Shown here: positions 15,791 through 23,383 of the stretch, piece by piece
How the letters are laid out: each line of letters opens with the position of its first letter
Numbering within the stretch: the first letter of the stretch is position 1
Source: an uncultured Bacteroidales bacterium
GTDB lineage: Bacteria; Bacteroidota; Bacteroidia; Bacteroidales; Bacteroidaceae
Reading direction: 5' to 3'
DNA: 32,571 nucleotides
Assembly: GCA_937995875.1 (NCBI GenBank)
Contig: CALKIW010000072.1
Coordinates: 1-32,571, forward strand
Notes under the pieces: model-generated
What the model was told of the DNA's origin: nothing
Seen by the model: the letters and a program-made list of their open reading frames with translations, nothing else
The model's database searches: none
Program-made: the position numbers and the translations under genes

Positions 15791-16125
15791 TTAATTACCG
15801 TTTTTCGGTGATTATTCTTTCATCATCCAGCGCAAAAAGGGCTATGTTTTTGCCTCAATATTCAACTCGTGCAACCTGAAAACGGTAACGATTTTGTGTC
15901 TTATATATCGCTATATCATGACGAAGCCCTAACCACAGTGTGTTTGAACTTTAACGGCAATGCGGTTAAGTCTCATCCGCTCTACCGTTAAGGCTTATCC
16001 GTCATGCCATTCGATACTCAATCGCAGATAAGAAAACAAGAAGCGTAAAGGGTTGTTTTCACTAAACCCTGATTATCAGACCAATACAAAAATCTTCAAA
16101 AATTAAATATTTCGGACGAAAGTAA
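15791..16125 (-). repeat. interspersed intergenic repeat element, copy 2 (inverted orientation)
   Basis: Read on the minus strand, this copy has the same order as copy 1: TTTCGTCCGAAAT (16109-16121), CTGATAATCAG (16070-16080 region), five abutting units (16002-16024, 15980-16001, 15958-15979, 15935-15957, 15911-15934), then the AAACATAGCCCTTTTTGCGC box (15830-15849), GCTGGATG, and ACCGAAAAACGGTAA (about 15795-15810). Unit 1 shares CGATT-AGTATC-AA-GGCATGA with copy 1. It lies between the GYF_2 gene and the tRNA-Val promoter and contains no ORF. Confidence 0.7.
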
Positions 16126-16258
16126 TATTATTTTTAAATAGACGAAATACAGACGGCCTTTTGTAAAGGAAAAAACTAATATTTAATACTCTAAAATCAT
16201 CATGTAAAATCATTTATTAAAGAGCTATATTGAGCAGGACAAAAATACGCACGAATAT

Positions 16259-16289
16259 TTTGTGATTATCAGAAAAATATCTACCTTTG
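16259..16289 (+). promoter_or_regulatory. tRNA-Val promoter
   Basis: TTTG (16259-16262), 19 nt, TACCTTTG (16282-16289): a full Bacteroidota consensus promoter 28 nt before the tRNA 5' end. Confidence 0.75.
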
Positions 16290-16317
16290 CATAGTCGTTG
16301 TTTCAAACGGTCTGCAT

Positions 16318-16392
16318 AGGGGTATAGCCCAGTTGGTTTAGAGCGCTGCAGTCACATTGCAGAGGTCATCGGTTCGAGCCCGATTATCCCTA
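16318..16392 (+). tRNA. tRNA-Val (anticodon CAC)
   Basis: A complete cloverleaf can be drawn: acceptor AGGGGTA with TATCCCT, anticodon stem CTGCA/TGCAG, loop GTCACAT with CAC at 16353-16355, T-stem ATCGG/CCGAT with TTCGAGC loop, discriminator A. No CCA is encoded. One C-A mismatch is present in the D stem (GCCC/GAGC). It reads GUG codons. Confidence 0.9.
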
Positions 16393-16400
16393 CTCCCATA

Positions 16401-16442
16401 TTAGAATCCAAGTACATGGTGCACCGTGTACTTGGATTCTAA
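16401..16442 (+). terminator. terminator after tRNA-Val
   Basis: TTAGAATCCAAGTACA at 16401-16416 pairs perfectly with 16427-16442; the stem continues through a wobble pair and GG/CC to a TGCA loop (19 pairs), followed by GTTTT. It begins 8 nt after the tRNA. Confidence 0.8.
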
Positions 16443-16532
16443 GTTTTAAATCAAATTTCAAATATCTAAAGTTCAATTTATGGCGTTGAAAAGTAAAATG
16501 CGATAAAATTTGCAAATGTTTTGTATACAATA

Positions 16533-16564
16533 TTTGCTGATTCGGAAAAAAAACAATATCTTTG
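16533..16564 (+). promoter_or_regulatory. tRNA-Thr promoter
   Basis: TTTG (16533-16536), 20 nt, TATCTTTG (16557-16564), 12 nt before the mature tRNA-Thr 5' end. Confidence 0.75.
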
Positions 16565-16576
16565 CACTCGCAAATC

Positions 16577-16649
<73 letters not shown>

Positions 16650-16691
16650 CACTATCCTCACACAATAAGATAGGGGAAAAATGATGTTATT

Positions 16692-16721
16692 ATAAGTTTA
16701 TTCTATTCTGAATAAACTTAT
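16692..16721 (+). other. perfect A/T-rich hairpin abutting tRNA-Gly
   Basis: ATAAGTTTATTC (16692-16703) is repeated in inverse at 16710-16721 with a 6-nt loop, and the repeat ends at the base before the mature tRNA-Gly. It has no U-tract, so a processing or anti-misfolding role for the Thr-Gly precursor is more likely than termination; this is inference. Confidence 0.45.
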
Positions 16722-16792
16722 GCGAGATTAGCACATCGGTAGTGCACGGGCTTCCCAAGCCTGAGAGGCGGGTTCGATTCCCGTATCTCGCT
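16722..16792 (+). tRNA. tRNA-Gly (anticodon CCC)
   Basis: Acceptor GCGAGAT pairs with ATCTCGC; D arm GCAC/GTGC; anticodon stem CGGGC/GCCTG with loop TTCCCAA (anticodon CCC, reads GGG); T-loop TTCGATT. Discriminator T as usual for tRNA-Gly. No own promoter is seen, so it is probably co-transcribed with tRNA-Thr 72 nt upstream. Confidence 0.95.
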
Positions 16793-16960
16793 CTTCCACA
16801 TTACATTATAATGGTCTATTAAAAAACCACTGGTATCATCTTTCTACAGATAACATCCAGTGGATTTAATGTATGGATATAGGGATGGTAAAACCGTTTT
16901 GCCTTGATACCGGTTATACTTTTTTAAAGCTAACTCTTCCCTATTATTCTCTTATACCTT

Positions 16961-17272
16961 TTAAGCAAGAACAACCTTGCCGTCTTCACCTTTCACTTTA
17001 CCCTCTTTGAGCAACCAGCCTATACCCAGAAGTACTTCAGTCTCAGTCTTTTCTGTAGCCTTGGCAAGTTCTGCCACAGACAGTGCACAGCCTGCTGCCG
17101 ACAGGGTTTGATAAACATCACCGGCACGGAATCCTGCATTCTCAGCATCTACCATAACCTCAGCCTTCTTGGCTGCAGCTTTTTTTGTTGTTGCAGGTTT
17201 AGCAGTTGACGACTTCTTACATGATGTTGTTTTTTTCGCAACCTTCTTGGCTACATCTTTCTTTTCTACCAT
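16961..17272 (-). CDS. winged-helix protein with lysine-rich histone H1-like tail (DUF2582 type)
   Basis: 103 residues in two parts. Residues 1-38 are a low-complexity basic tail made of Lys, Ala, Thr and Ser (MVEKKDVAKKVAKKTTS, TTKKAAAKKAEV) resembling eukaryotic H1 C-tails and bacterial Hc1-type proteins. Residues about 45-103 are the winged helix-turn-helix seen in Bacteroidota DUF2582 proteins: AGDVYQTLSAAG, LSVAELAKATEKTETEVLLGIGWLLKEGKV. Likely a small, abundant DNA-binding nucleoid protein; this is inference from composition and fold. TAATTTTG on the minus strand at 17329-17336 is a candidate -7 box. Confidence 0.8.
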   Translation of the reverse strand: MVEKKDVAKKVAKKTTSCKKSSTAKPATTKKAAAKKAEVMVDAENAGFRAGDVYQTLSAAGCALSVAELAKATEKTETEVLLGIGWLLKEGKVKGEDGKVVLA

Positions 17273-17328
17273 AACTGAATAAATATAATTAATTAGAAAT
17301 CTATAATCTACTTATAACTCACTGTTGG

Positions 17329-17336
17329 CAAAATTA
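17329..17336 (-). promoter_or_regulatory. -7 box of the winged-helix gene
   Basis: Minus strand TAATTTTG, 56 nt before the ATG; -33 box not found at normal spacing. Confidence 0.4.
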
Positions 17337-17450
17337 GTGTTTTTATTTTAAAAAACCTTTCAAATAATAAGAAAATATAAAGAATATCAAACCATTACAG
17401 CATGACGAGGGATATTTTTTGATTTAAATCAAAGAAAATAGTAAAATAAA

Positions 17451-17480
17451 AACTTTCGGAGCGAATACGCTTCGAAAGTT
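17451..17480 (-). terminator. terminator of the tRNA-Asp pair
   Basis: AACTTTCG (17451-17458) pairs with CGAAAGTT (17473-17480) and the stem continues through AGCG/CGCT to an AATA loop. On the minus strand it is followed by TTTTATTTTAC, a clear U-tract, starting 3 nt after the second tRNA. Confidence 0.85.
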
Positions 17481-17483
17481 ATG

Positions 17484-17557
17484 CGGTGTGTACGGGACTC
17501 GAACCCGTGACCTCCTGCGTGACAGGCAGGCATTCTAACCAGCTGAACTAACACACC
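17484..17557 (-). tRNA. tRNA-Asp (anticodon GTC), second copy in the transcript
   Basis: 74 nt on the minus strand: acceptor GGTGTGT/ACACACC, anticodon stem CCTGC/GCAGG with loop CTGTCAC (GTC), T arm ACGGG/CCCGT with TTCGAGT, discriminator G. Identical to the other copy 25 nt upstream. G34 would be the site of queuosine, the pathway of the queA gene in this window. Confidence 0.96.
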
Positions 17558-17582
17558 AAAAACTGGTCCTCTAAAAAATAAG

Positions 17583-17656
17583 CGGTGTGTACGGGACTCG
17601 AACCCGTGACCTCCTGCGTGACAGGCAGGCATTCTAACCAGCTGAACTAACACACC
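17583..17656 (-). tRNA. tRNA-Asp (anticodon GTC), first copy in the transcript
   Basis: Identical in all 74 positions to the copy at 17484-17557 and co-transcribed from the promoter at 17699-17730. No CCA encoded; A/T-rich 25-nt spacer between copies. Confidence 0.96.
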
Positions 17657-17698
17657 AAATTCACTTAGCAAATACTTGCTTTTTGAATTTTACGGTTG

Positions 17699-17730
17699 CA
17701 AAAGTAGTAGTTTTTATCCATATAACCAAA
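17699..17730 (-). promoter_or_regulatory. tRNA-Asp promoter
   Basis: Minus strand TTTG (17727-17730), 20 nt, TACTTTTG (17699-17706), 42 nt upstream of the first tRNA-Asp. It lies just past the stop of the GNAT gene. Confidence 0.7.
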
Positions 17731-17746
17731 CATATTCGTAAATATT

Positions 17747-18259
17747 TTACAAAAAATACTGCATAACAATGACATTGACATATTGCTCTCCGTCATAGAG
17801 CCAATCAACCAATTCAGCATTGCATTGGAAACCAACCTCTTTGAAGACTTTAATGCTTCTCTCGTTTTTTGTGCTCACCAATGCATAAATCTGCCGAAGA
17901 TGAAGAATCCTTTGTGCATATATGATGAGTTGGCGGATGGCTGCTATCCCAAAACCTTGATCTCGATAGGCTTTTTGAATAACAATACCTACTTCTGCCC
18001 GCTTGTGACGAGGATTGAAATCGAACAAATCAACCAAACCTACCGTTTGACCTTCTTCATCACAAATCACCAATCTTACCTGACGATCGGTATAAATATC
18101 TCCAGATGCATTAGCGAGATATTGATGCAAAGCGTAGCGAGAATACGGTACATTGGTAATGCCTATATCCCACAACTCTTGGTCATTTTCTATGAGGTAA
18201 AGAAGGTCTAAGTCTTCTGGCTCGATTGCCCTGAGGGTTATTTGTGGTGCCTTTTTCAT
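17747..18259 (-). CDS. GNAT-family N-acetyltransferase (RimJ/RimL-like)
   Basis: 170 residues. The N-terminus ITLRAIEPEDLDLLYLIENDQELW is typical of Acetyltransf_3 (RimJ/RimL/SpeG) proteins. The central strand-loop VGIVIQKAYRDQGFGIAAI holds the acetyl-CoA pyrophosphate-binding motif (Q/R-x-x-G-x-G/A: RDQGFGIAA), and the C-terminal YALVSTKNERSIKVFKEVGF is the usual N...S..l..k.GF element. The substrate is unknown (amine or protein N-terminus). Its ATG overlaps the stop of the glycosyltransferase gene by 4 nt (ATGA), so it is the last, translationally coupled member of the recR operon. Confidence 0.88.
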   Translation of the reverse strand: MKKAPQITLRAIEPEDLDLLYLIENDQELWDIGITNVPYSRYALHQYLANASGDIYTDRQVRLVICDEEGQTVGLVDLFDFNPRHKRAEVGIVIQKAYRDQGFGIAAIRQLIIYAQRILHLRQIYALVSTKNERSIKVFKEVGFQCNAELVDWLYDGEQYVNVIVMQYFL

Positions 18260-19437
18260 AATGCGTCATGTATAATCTCACACCCTGTGATAACCAACTG
18301 CCTCTCTGGATTGTAAAAAGCAACCTGCCGATTGGGAACGGAATTCAATGATATGTTCTCCAATATTTCCTTGAAGGTATATTTGGAGATATCAAATACA
18401 TGGTAGACTTTCCCCTGTTCGTTAGACCTATCTGTTTCCGTCATAGTATCATCAATAAACAACGCGTTCATGCCGTTTCGCTTGATGAGACGGCGACAAG
18501 CATCCTTATGTGCATCGTCTACATCAAAAACATACCGCGCATCTACGTCTTTTATGCGATTTACGAATCCCAAACTATACTTCGCCTTATCAACCATCAT
18601 AGAACAAAGTGCCAAAAACGCCTTGAAATAAATGCCCAATCGAATTGGCAAGGAAAAGAAAAGTCTGAGGTTTCCATAGTGCTTTCTTAAAAAAATAAAC
18701 ATCGCTTTATAAAACACATGGACATATCGAAAATTGGTTTTCTCTGTGCTCTCACCTTTATAATGTAATATCATCTGTGGCAGATACCAGTTTTCCCATC
18801 CTCCTTTAATCACACGATAACTCAAATCAATATCTTCACCATACATAAAGAAGTCCTCATCGAGCAGCCCTACTTCTTCAAGGGTTTTGCGACGAAGCAT
18901 ACAAAAAGCTCCGCTCATAATCTCAATTTGCGATGGTATGTCCCAGGGAAGATAGCTCATATAGTATTTGCCAAACTTCCTGTGTTTTGGGAAGCGACTG
19001 CACAAGCCTACCATCTTATAGAAAGATGTCATGGGTGTGGGAATCCCTCTCCTTGACTCCATAGCATCCGTCCCGTCAGTTTTCAGCATCCGCACACCGG
19101 CCCCACCTGCTTTGGGATGGGTATCCATGAAACGGACACATTCTCTCAATACATCTTCGCCAACCACTGTGTCAGGGTTCAAGAGCAACACATACTCACC
19201 CCTACTCTGTCGTATAGCCTTGTTGTTGGCCTTTGCAAAGCCTAAATTAGCAGTATTACGGATAAAAAAAACATCCGGAAACAGATTCGACAGATAGTCT
19301 ACAGAGCCATCTTTGGAGTGATTATCAATTACAACAACCTCTGCATCAAGCCCTTCCGCAGCCCGTTGAACAGACAACAGGCACTGTTCAAGATAATACT
19401 TGACATTATAACTTACTATGATGACTGATAATTTCAA
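18256..19437 (-). CDS. family 2 glycosyltransferase (rhamnosyltransferase-like)
   Basis: 393 residues. GT-A fold in residues 1-250: LSVIIVSYNVKYYLEQCLLS, VVVIDNHSKDGS, NLGFAKANNKAI, LLLNPDTVV (DXD-type NPD), then SGAFCMLRRKTLEEVGLLDEDFFMYGEDIDLSYR containing the acceptor-site ED. This matches GT2 enzymes acting on rhamnan or surface glycan chains. A hydrophobic segment near 285-300 (IRLGIYFKAFLALCSMMV) probably anchors it to the inner membrane. The last ~95 residues (VDARYVFDVDDAHKDACRR onward, ending in ITGCEIIHDAL) do not resemble a GT2 core. Overlaps both neighbours by 4 nt, so tightly coupled in an operon with recR and a small membrane protein. Confidence 0.88.
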   Translation of the reverse strand: MKLSVIIVSYNVKYYLEQCLLSVQRAAEGLDAEVVVIDNHSKDGSVDYLSNLFPDVFFIRNTANLGFAKANNKAIRQSRGEYVLLLNPDTVVGEDVLRECVRFMDTHPKAGGAGVRMLKTDGTDAMESRRGIPTPMTSFYKMVGLCSRFPKHRKFGKYYMSYLPWDIPSQIEIMSGAFCMLRRKTLEEVGLLDEDFFMYGEDIDLSYRVIKGGWENWYLPQMILHYKGESTEKTNFRYVHVFYKAMFIFLRKHYGNLRLFFSLPIRLGIYFKAFLALCSMMVDKAKYSLGFVNRIKDVDARYVFDVDDAHKDACRRLIKRNGMNALFIDDTMTETDRSNEQGKVYHVFDISKYTFKEILENISLNSVPNRQVAFYNPERQLVITGCEIIHDAL

Positions 19438-19859
19438 GACTGATCAAGCATCTCCTGTCTGCACTTCTCTTTCGAAGGGTAAATGAATACCAAACTAAGC
19501 AGCCCTATAATACCCATGTATCCAAAGGCCACATTCATGAACTGATAGTAAAAAAAAGTATTAAGGAGCATTGGAATTCCTACCATACAAATGCGAACAG
19601 CTCCCCATTTTTTCAACCCTCTGCCCGAAGTATCTACTACCTGACGGTGCACAGATTTGAATTTAAACAGACGCAGGGCCAATGGAATGAGACAAATGGT
19701 GAGCAATTCCATTCCCGTCACCACGCGATATTCTAACACCTCGTGTCCCGTTTTACTTCCGCTCATCATGACGTCGCCCTCATAAAGAGCAACTAATACA
19801 AGACTTAGCGCAATAGGAAGCACAAAAAACGTGCACAAAAAACTGCGAACTGATTTCAT
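19434..19859 (-). CDS. small four-helix membrane protein of unknown function
   Basis: 141 residues. Hydrophobic segments at about 7-27 (FLCTFFVLPIALSLVLVAL), 48-65 (GMELLTICLIPLALRLF), 88-104 and 110-127 indicate four TM helices with short basic loops (FKFKSVHRQ, GRGLKKWG). I do not recognise a named family; equivalents are expected beside recR in Bacteroidales. The gene begins 16 nt after recR and its stop overlaps the start of the glycosyltransferase gene by 4 nt, so it is probably expressed with them. Role unknown; a partner of the glycosyltransferase is possible. Confidence 0.7.
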   Translation of the reverse strand: MKSVRSFLCTFFVLPIALSLVLVALYEGDVMMSGSKTGHEVLEYRVVTGMELLTICLIPLALRLFKFKSVHRQVVDTSGRGLKKWGAVRICMVGIPMLLNTFFYYQFMNVAFGYMGIIGLLSLVFIYPSKEKCRQEMLDQS

Positions 19860-19875
19860 AGTTGTAGCTGGCTAT

Positions 19876-20481
19876 CTAATCCAAAGTCGTTCTATTGAGT
19901 ATTGACCGTCCCAAAGTGACTTCGTCAGCATACTCCAATTCGTTACCAACCGAAATGCCACGAGCTATCAAACTCAATTTTACGGGATATTGTTTAAGTC
20001 GTCGAGACAAGTAAAAATTGGTAGTATCGCCCTCCATCGTTGAGCTTAACGCAAATATAACCTCCTTTATTTCCCCCTGAGCTACACGCTCCACAAGGGA
20101 ATCTATCTGAAGATCGCCCGGAGAGATACCATCCAACGGCGAAATCACACCGCCCAGAACATGGTACAATCCATGATATTGCTGTGTGGCCTCAACCGCC
20201 ATCACATCCTGAACATTCTCTACCACGCACACCGTTGTGCTGTCACGGCGAGCATCCGAACATATGGAACACACCTCCGTATCACTGATATTATGGCACA
20301 CCTTACAATATTTGATATTGTTTCGGACATACGAAATAGCATCCGAAAAGGCGTTGACGCTTTCCACCGGCTGTCTCAACAAATGCAACACAAGGCGCAA
20401 GGAAGTCTTGCGCCCAATGCCAGGAAGTTTACTGAATTCTGAAACCGCCTTTTCTAACAATGCTGAAGGATACTGCTCCAT
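19876..20481 (-). CDS. recR: recombination mediator RecR
   Basis: 201 residues, standard length. RecR works with RecF and RecO to load RecA on gapped DNA. All family parts are present: N-terminal helix-hairpin-helix LPGIGRKTS (19-27), a Cys4 zinc finger (Cys59, Cys62, Cys71, Cys74), the Toprim domain starting VCVVENVQDVMAVE, and the C-terminal ISVGNELEYADEVTLGRSILNR, which carries the Walker B-like segment. First gene of the recR-membrane protein-GT2-GNAT operon. Confidence 0.97.
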   Translation of the reverse strand: MEQYPSALLEKAVSEFSKLPGIGRKTSLRLVLHLLRQPVESVNAFSDAISYVRNNIKYCKVCHNISDTEVCSICSDARRDSTTVCVVENVQDVMAVEATQQYHGLYHVLGGVISPLDGISPGDLQIDSLVERVAQGEIKEVIFALSSTMEGDTTNFYLSRRLKQYPVKLSLIARGISVGNELEYADEVTLGRSILNRTTLD

Positions 20482-20511
20482 ACATTAATATTATTCCGTA
20501 CTGGTAGCTTA

Positions 20512-20991
20512 TTAAAGATAAATACCAAGTCCTATCTTTAAACCAATAGTGGAATAATCTGAATGTTTCTTAAAACTCTGCTGATAATAGATAGACGGCT
20601 CAACGGTCACTGTACGGCTAATAAAGTATGCATAACCTACTTCTATTCCGGGCATCAAATCATTATAACTGCTCTCGTGAACATATTTGCAGTTTGCACC
20701 GAGGAATATGCCGTTCTGCTCCATATAATAACGACCTCCGACACTCATGGAGAGCATATCCGAAAGGTCCTTACCGGGATGTTCGTAACCTATTTCTCCA
20801 AGAAGCATCAGGTTGTCGTCCACCAAATAACCGGCCTTAGCCGAAACACCGAGATTCAACTCCCGAGAACCGTTATAACTTAAATTAAAACCGGTGAGCG
20901 ACGCACCTACATACTTTTTACCTCCTTCGAACTGTGCATTTGCAGACATAGTCAACAACAATGCTGTCAAAAGCATGAAAATTTTCTTCAT
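20512..20991 (-). CDS. outer-membrane beta-barrel protein
   Basis: 159 residues with a clear signal peptide (MKKIFMLLTALLLTMSANA, cleaved before QF). The mature part alternates hydrophobic and polar residues in eight likely strands, e.g. KYVGASLTGFNLSYNG, LNLGVSAKAGYLVDDNLMLLGEIGYEHPG (in two pieces), MSVGGRYYMEQNGIFLGANCKY, GIEVGYAYFISRTVTVEPSIYYQ, and it ends in a strand with a terminal aromatic or Leu (IGLKIGLGIYL). This is the OmpW/OmpX-like outer membrane barrel class (PF13505-like). The ligand or role is unknown. It lies 30 nt upstream of recR on the same strand and could supply read-through. Confidence 0.85.
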   Translation of the reverse strand: MKKIFMLLTALLLTMSANAQFEGGKKYVGASLTGFNLSYNGSRELNLGVSAKAGYLVDDNLMLLGEIGYEHPGKDLSDMLSMSVGGRYYMEQNGIFLGANCKYVHESSYNDLMPGIEVGYAYFISRTVTVEPSIYYQQSFKKHSDYSTIGLKIGLGIYL

Positions 20992-21123
20992 AAGAATATC
21001 TCTTTATGTTTAATATGACACAAAAGTCATGACACGTCTCTACACGCGTCAAAACCGTGTAAACATCATGACAAACATGATGGGCAGAAGCTCTAACCGC
21101 CACCTGCAAAAGTAATGTTTATT

Positions 21124-21155
21124 TTTGAAATAACGAAAAAATATAACTACCTTTG
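21124..21155 (+). promoter_or_regulatory. promoter of the GHL10 gene
   Basis: TTTG (21124-21127), 20 nt, TACCTTTG (21148-21155), 19 nt before the ATG: a full consensus promoter with a very short leader. Confidence 0.75.
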
Positions 21156-21174
21156 TCAGCAAATTATTCTTTAG

Positions 21175-22803
21175 ATGAGCAAGCGATTTATTATCTCGTT
21201 ATATATATTCTGTTCATGGATTGCTCTTTTTGCCCAATCCGCAGTTTCTCCTAAATATGAAGTACGCGCTGTATGGCTAACCACCATAGGAGGACTTGAC
21301 TGGCCCCATAGTTATGCCAGGAGTTCATACAGCATTGAGAAACAAAAAACCGAGCTCCGCACCCTTTTAGACCTATATCAAAAGGCCGGCATCAACACCG
21401 TTCTTATACAAACGCGTATAAGAGCCACGACCATATACCCTTCAAAATATGAGCCATGGGACGGCTGTCTGAGCGGAAATCCGGGACAGTCACCGGGATA
21501 CGACGCACTCCAATTTGCCATTGACGAGTGCCACAAACGTGGGATGGAACTACACGCATGGGTGGTTACCATACCCGTCGGCAAATGGAACAAGCTCGGA
21601 TGCCAAAGGCTTCGGCGAAAATACCCGTCACTTATCAGAAAGATAGGACCCGACGGATATATGAATCCGGAAGATCCGCGCACGGCATCATATCTGGCCG
21701 ACATCTGCGCAGAGATTACCACGAACTACGATATAGACGGCATCCATCTCGACTATATACGCTATCCCGAAACTTGGAAACTTAAAGTTTCACACGAACA
21801 GGGTCGAAGATACATTACCAATATTGTAAGTGCCATCCACAACAGGGTGAAAACACACAAACCCTGGGTGAAGATCAGTGCTTCTCCGATTGGAAAATTC
21901 AATGACCTGAGCCGTTATCGGAGTAACGGTTGGAACGCCTACACCAGAGGATGCCAAGACGCACAAGGTTGGTTGCGCACCGGACTGATGGACCAACTCT
22001 ACCCCATGATGTATTTTCGGAACGACCAATTCTTTCCCTTTGCCATCGACTGGGCCGAACAGAACAGTGGCAAAACCGTCGCTCCCGGCCTTGGCATCTA
22101 CTTCCTCAACCCCAGAGAAGGCAACTGGAAACTTAGCGACATCACCCGCGAAATACATTTTTTGCGACAATACGGATTGGGGCAGGCCTATTTCAGAGGC
22201 AAATTCCTAACCGATAACGAACAAGGCATCTACGATTTTGTGTGTCAGTTTAACCGCCATCCCACCCTCGTGCCACCCATGACTTGGGCCGGAAAAACAG
22301 AGCCGCAGGCTCCCGGCACCATTCAAGTTTACAATAACGGCATGAAATGGAATGGCAATACACCTTATTATAATATATATAGCAGCAGAACATGGCCGGT
22401 AGATACCGACAATCCCGAAAATCTCATTGCCATCCGTCGTCGGGAAAGCAGCATAACCCTGCCCACCGAAGGCAGATATTTCGCCGTCACAGCAATGGAC
22501 CAATATGGCAATGAGAGCCGGGCACAACAGAGCCACAACATCCCTAAGCCCAAATCCATAGACGTACCCTTGTTGAAATGTGACGGAAAATGGCTGACGC
22601 TACCACCTAAGGATCACTCTCTGGATGCCAAGTTTGTCATCGTCGGAACACTACAGGGTAGCATCATCGGGGTATTCAATTATCAAGACAAGGCTATCAA
22701 CGTATCAAGTCTTCCGGAAGGCTTCTACGTTCTGAAGTCTCTCGGAAAGAAGTCTATCACCCATCGGCTTGGCTTCTTCAAGATTGAAAGAAAAAATCGG
22801 TAA
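21175..22803 (+). CDS. secreted GHL10 (family-10-like, DUF187) glycosyl hydrolase
   Basis: 542 residues. A signal peptide (MSKRFIISLYIFCSWIALFAQS) precedes a TIM-barrel GHL10 domain (about 27-340): YEVRAVWLTTIGGLDWP, AGINTVLIQTRIRATTIYPSKYEPW, ELHAWVVTIPVGKW, YDIDGIHLDYIRYP (with the conserved Asp/Asp-Tyr), MDQLYPMMYFRN, APGLGIYFL. After about 360 comes a fibronectin-III-like segment (IYSSRTWPVDTDN to YGNESRAQQSHN) and a C-terminal strand-rich part. The family acts on complex polysaccharides; in relatives such as YngK the natural substrate is not certain, and peptidoglycan-like or glycan targets are proposed. Single gene, convergent with cdd. Confidence 0.9.
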   Translation: MSKRFIISLYIFCSWIALFAQSAVSPKYEVRAVWLTTIGGLDWPHSYARSSYSIEKQKTELRTLLDLYQKAGINTVLIQTRIRATTIYPSKYEPWDGCLSGNPGQSPGYDALQFAIDECHKRGMELHAWVVTIPVGKWNKLGCQRLRRKYPSLIRKIGPDGYMNPEDPRTASYLADICAEITTNYDIDGIHLDYIRYPETWKLKVSHEQGRRYITNIVSAIHNRVKTHKPWVKISASPIGKFNDLSRYRSNGWNAYTRGCQDAQGWLRTGLMDQLYPMMYFRNDQFFPFAIDWAEQNSGKTVAPGLGIYFLNPREGNWKLSDITREIHFLRQYGLGQAYFRGKFLTDNEQGIYDFVCQFNRHPTLVPPMTWAGKTEPQAPGTIQVYNNGMKWNGNTPYYNIYSSRTWPVDTDNPENLIAIRRRESSITLPTEGRYFAVTAMDQYGNESRAQQSHNIPKPKSIDVPLLKCDGKWLTLPPKDHSLDAKFVIVGTLQGSIIGVFNYQDKAINVSSLPEGFYVLKSLGKKSITHRLGFFKIERKNR

Positions 22804-22818
22804 ACTCCAATTTCCATA

Positions 22819-22864
22819 AAATTCAGAGCGGGGTGAGACAGTTGTCTCACCCCGCTCTGAATTT
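22819..22864. terminator. bidirectional terminator between the GHL10 gene and cdd
   Basis: AAATTCAGAGCGGGGTGAGA (22819-22838) pairs with its complement ending at 22864 around a CAGTTG loop: 20 bp, G/C-rich at the top. It begins 15 nt after one stop and ends 1 nt before the other. Confidence 0.85.
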
Positions 22865-22865
22865 A

Positions 22866-23354
22866 TCATACCCGATGCTCCATGTTCGCATCGACAAACG
22901 ACAGCGGCAAAAGGTCTTTCACGCTCCTGATGCGATAGACGCCCTGTTTTCCGTAGAGCAATATGCGCACAGGTTTTTGATAGCGGTCTTCTATCTCCAG
23001 CATCACCTGCCGACACGAGCCACAAGGAGTTATCGGATTGTCAAGCAATCCCTTATTGGTCCTTGCAGCGATAGCCAACATCTCTACCGGCTGGTCAGGG
23101 CGGTTGGCCTGTGCTGCGAAAATAGCTGTACGCTCCGCACACAGGCCTGACGGGAACGCCGCATTTTCCTGATTTGCCCCAATAAACACTTCTCCGTTGG
23201 CCAACAACACGGCTGCGCCAACATAGAAACGACTATATTTGGCATAAGAATTGGCAGTAGCATCGATGGACTGCTGCACCAACTTTTGTTCTTCTTCACT
23301 CAATTCCTCTACCGAGCAGAAGTCAATTTCTATCTCTATTTTTACTCGTTTCAT
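22866..23354 (-). CDS. cdd: cytidine deaminase
   Basis: 162 residues. Deaminates cytidine and deoxycytidine to uridines in pyrimidine salvage. Zinc site residues are intact: CAERTAIFA with Cys72 and catalytic Glu74, and PCGSCRQ with Cys111 and Cys114, which marks the small tetrameric CDA class. FYVGAAVLLANGEVFIGANQENAAFPSGLCAE (split) and the SRFYVGAA start are canonical. It follows the beta-helix gene by 29 nt on the same strand, so the two may share a transcript. Confidence 0.95.
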   Translation of the reverse strand: MKRVKIEIEIDFCSVEELSEEEQKLVQQSIDATANSYAKYSRFYVGAAVLLANGEVFIGANQENAAFPSGLCAERTAIFAAQANRPDQPVEMLAIAARTNKGLLDNPITPCGSCRQVMLEIEDRYQKPVRILLYGKQGVYRIRSVKDLLPLSFVDANMEHRV

Positions 23355-23383
23355 GTCGTCAAAAGATTCTATAGGTCAATATT

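Noticed and set aside
17429..17671. 80-codon minus-strand frame with an internal repeat (GVLVQLVRMPACHAGGHGFE twice)
   Set aside because: The repeated peptide is just the two identical tRNA-Asp genes read as protein; a common false annotation.
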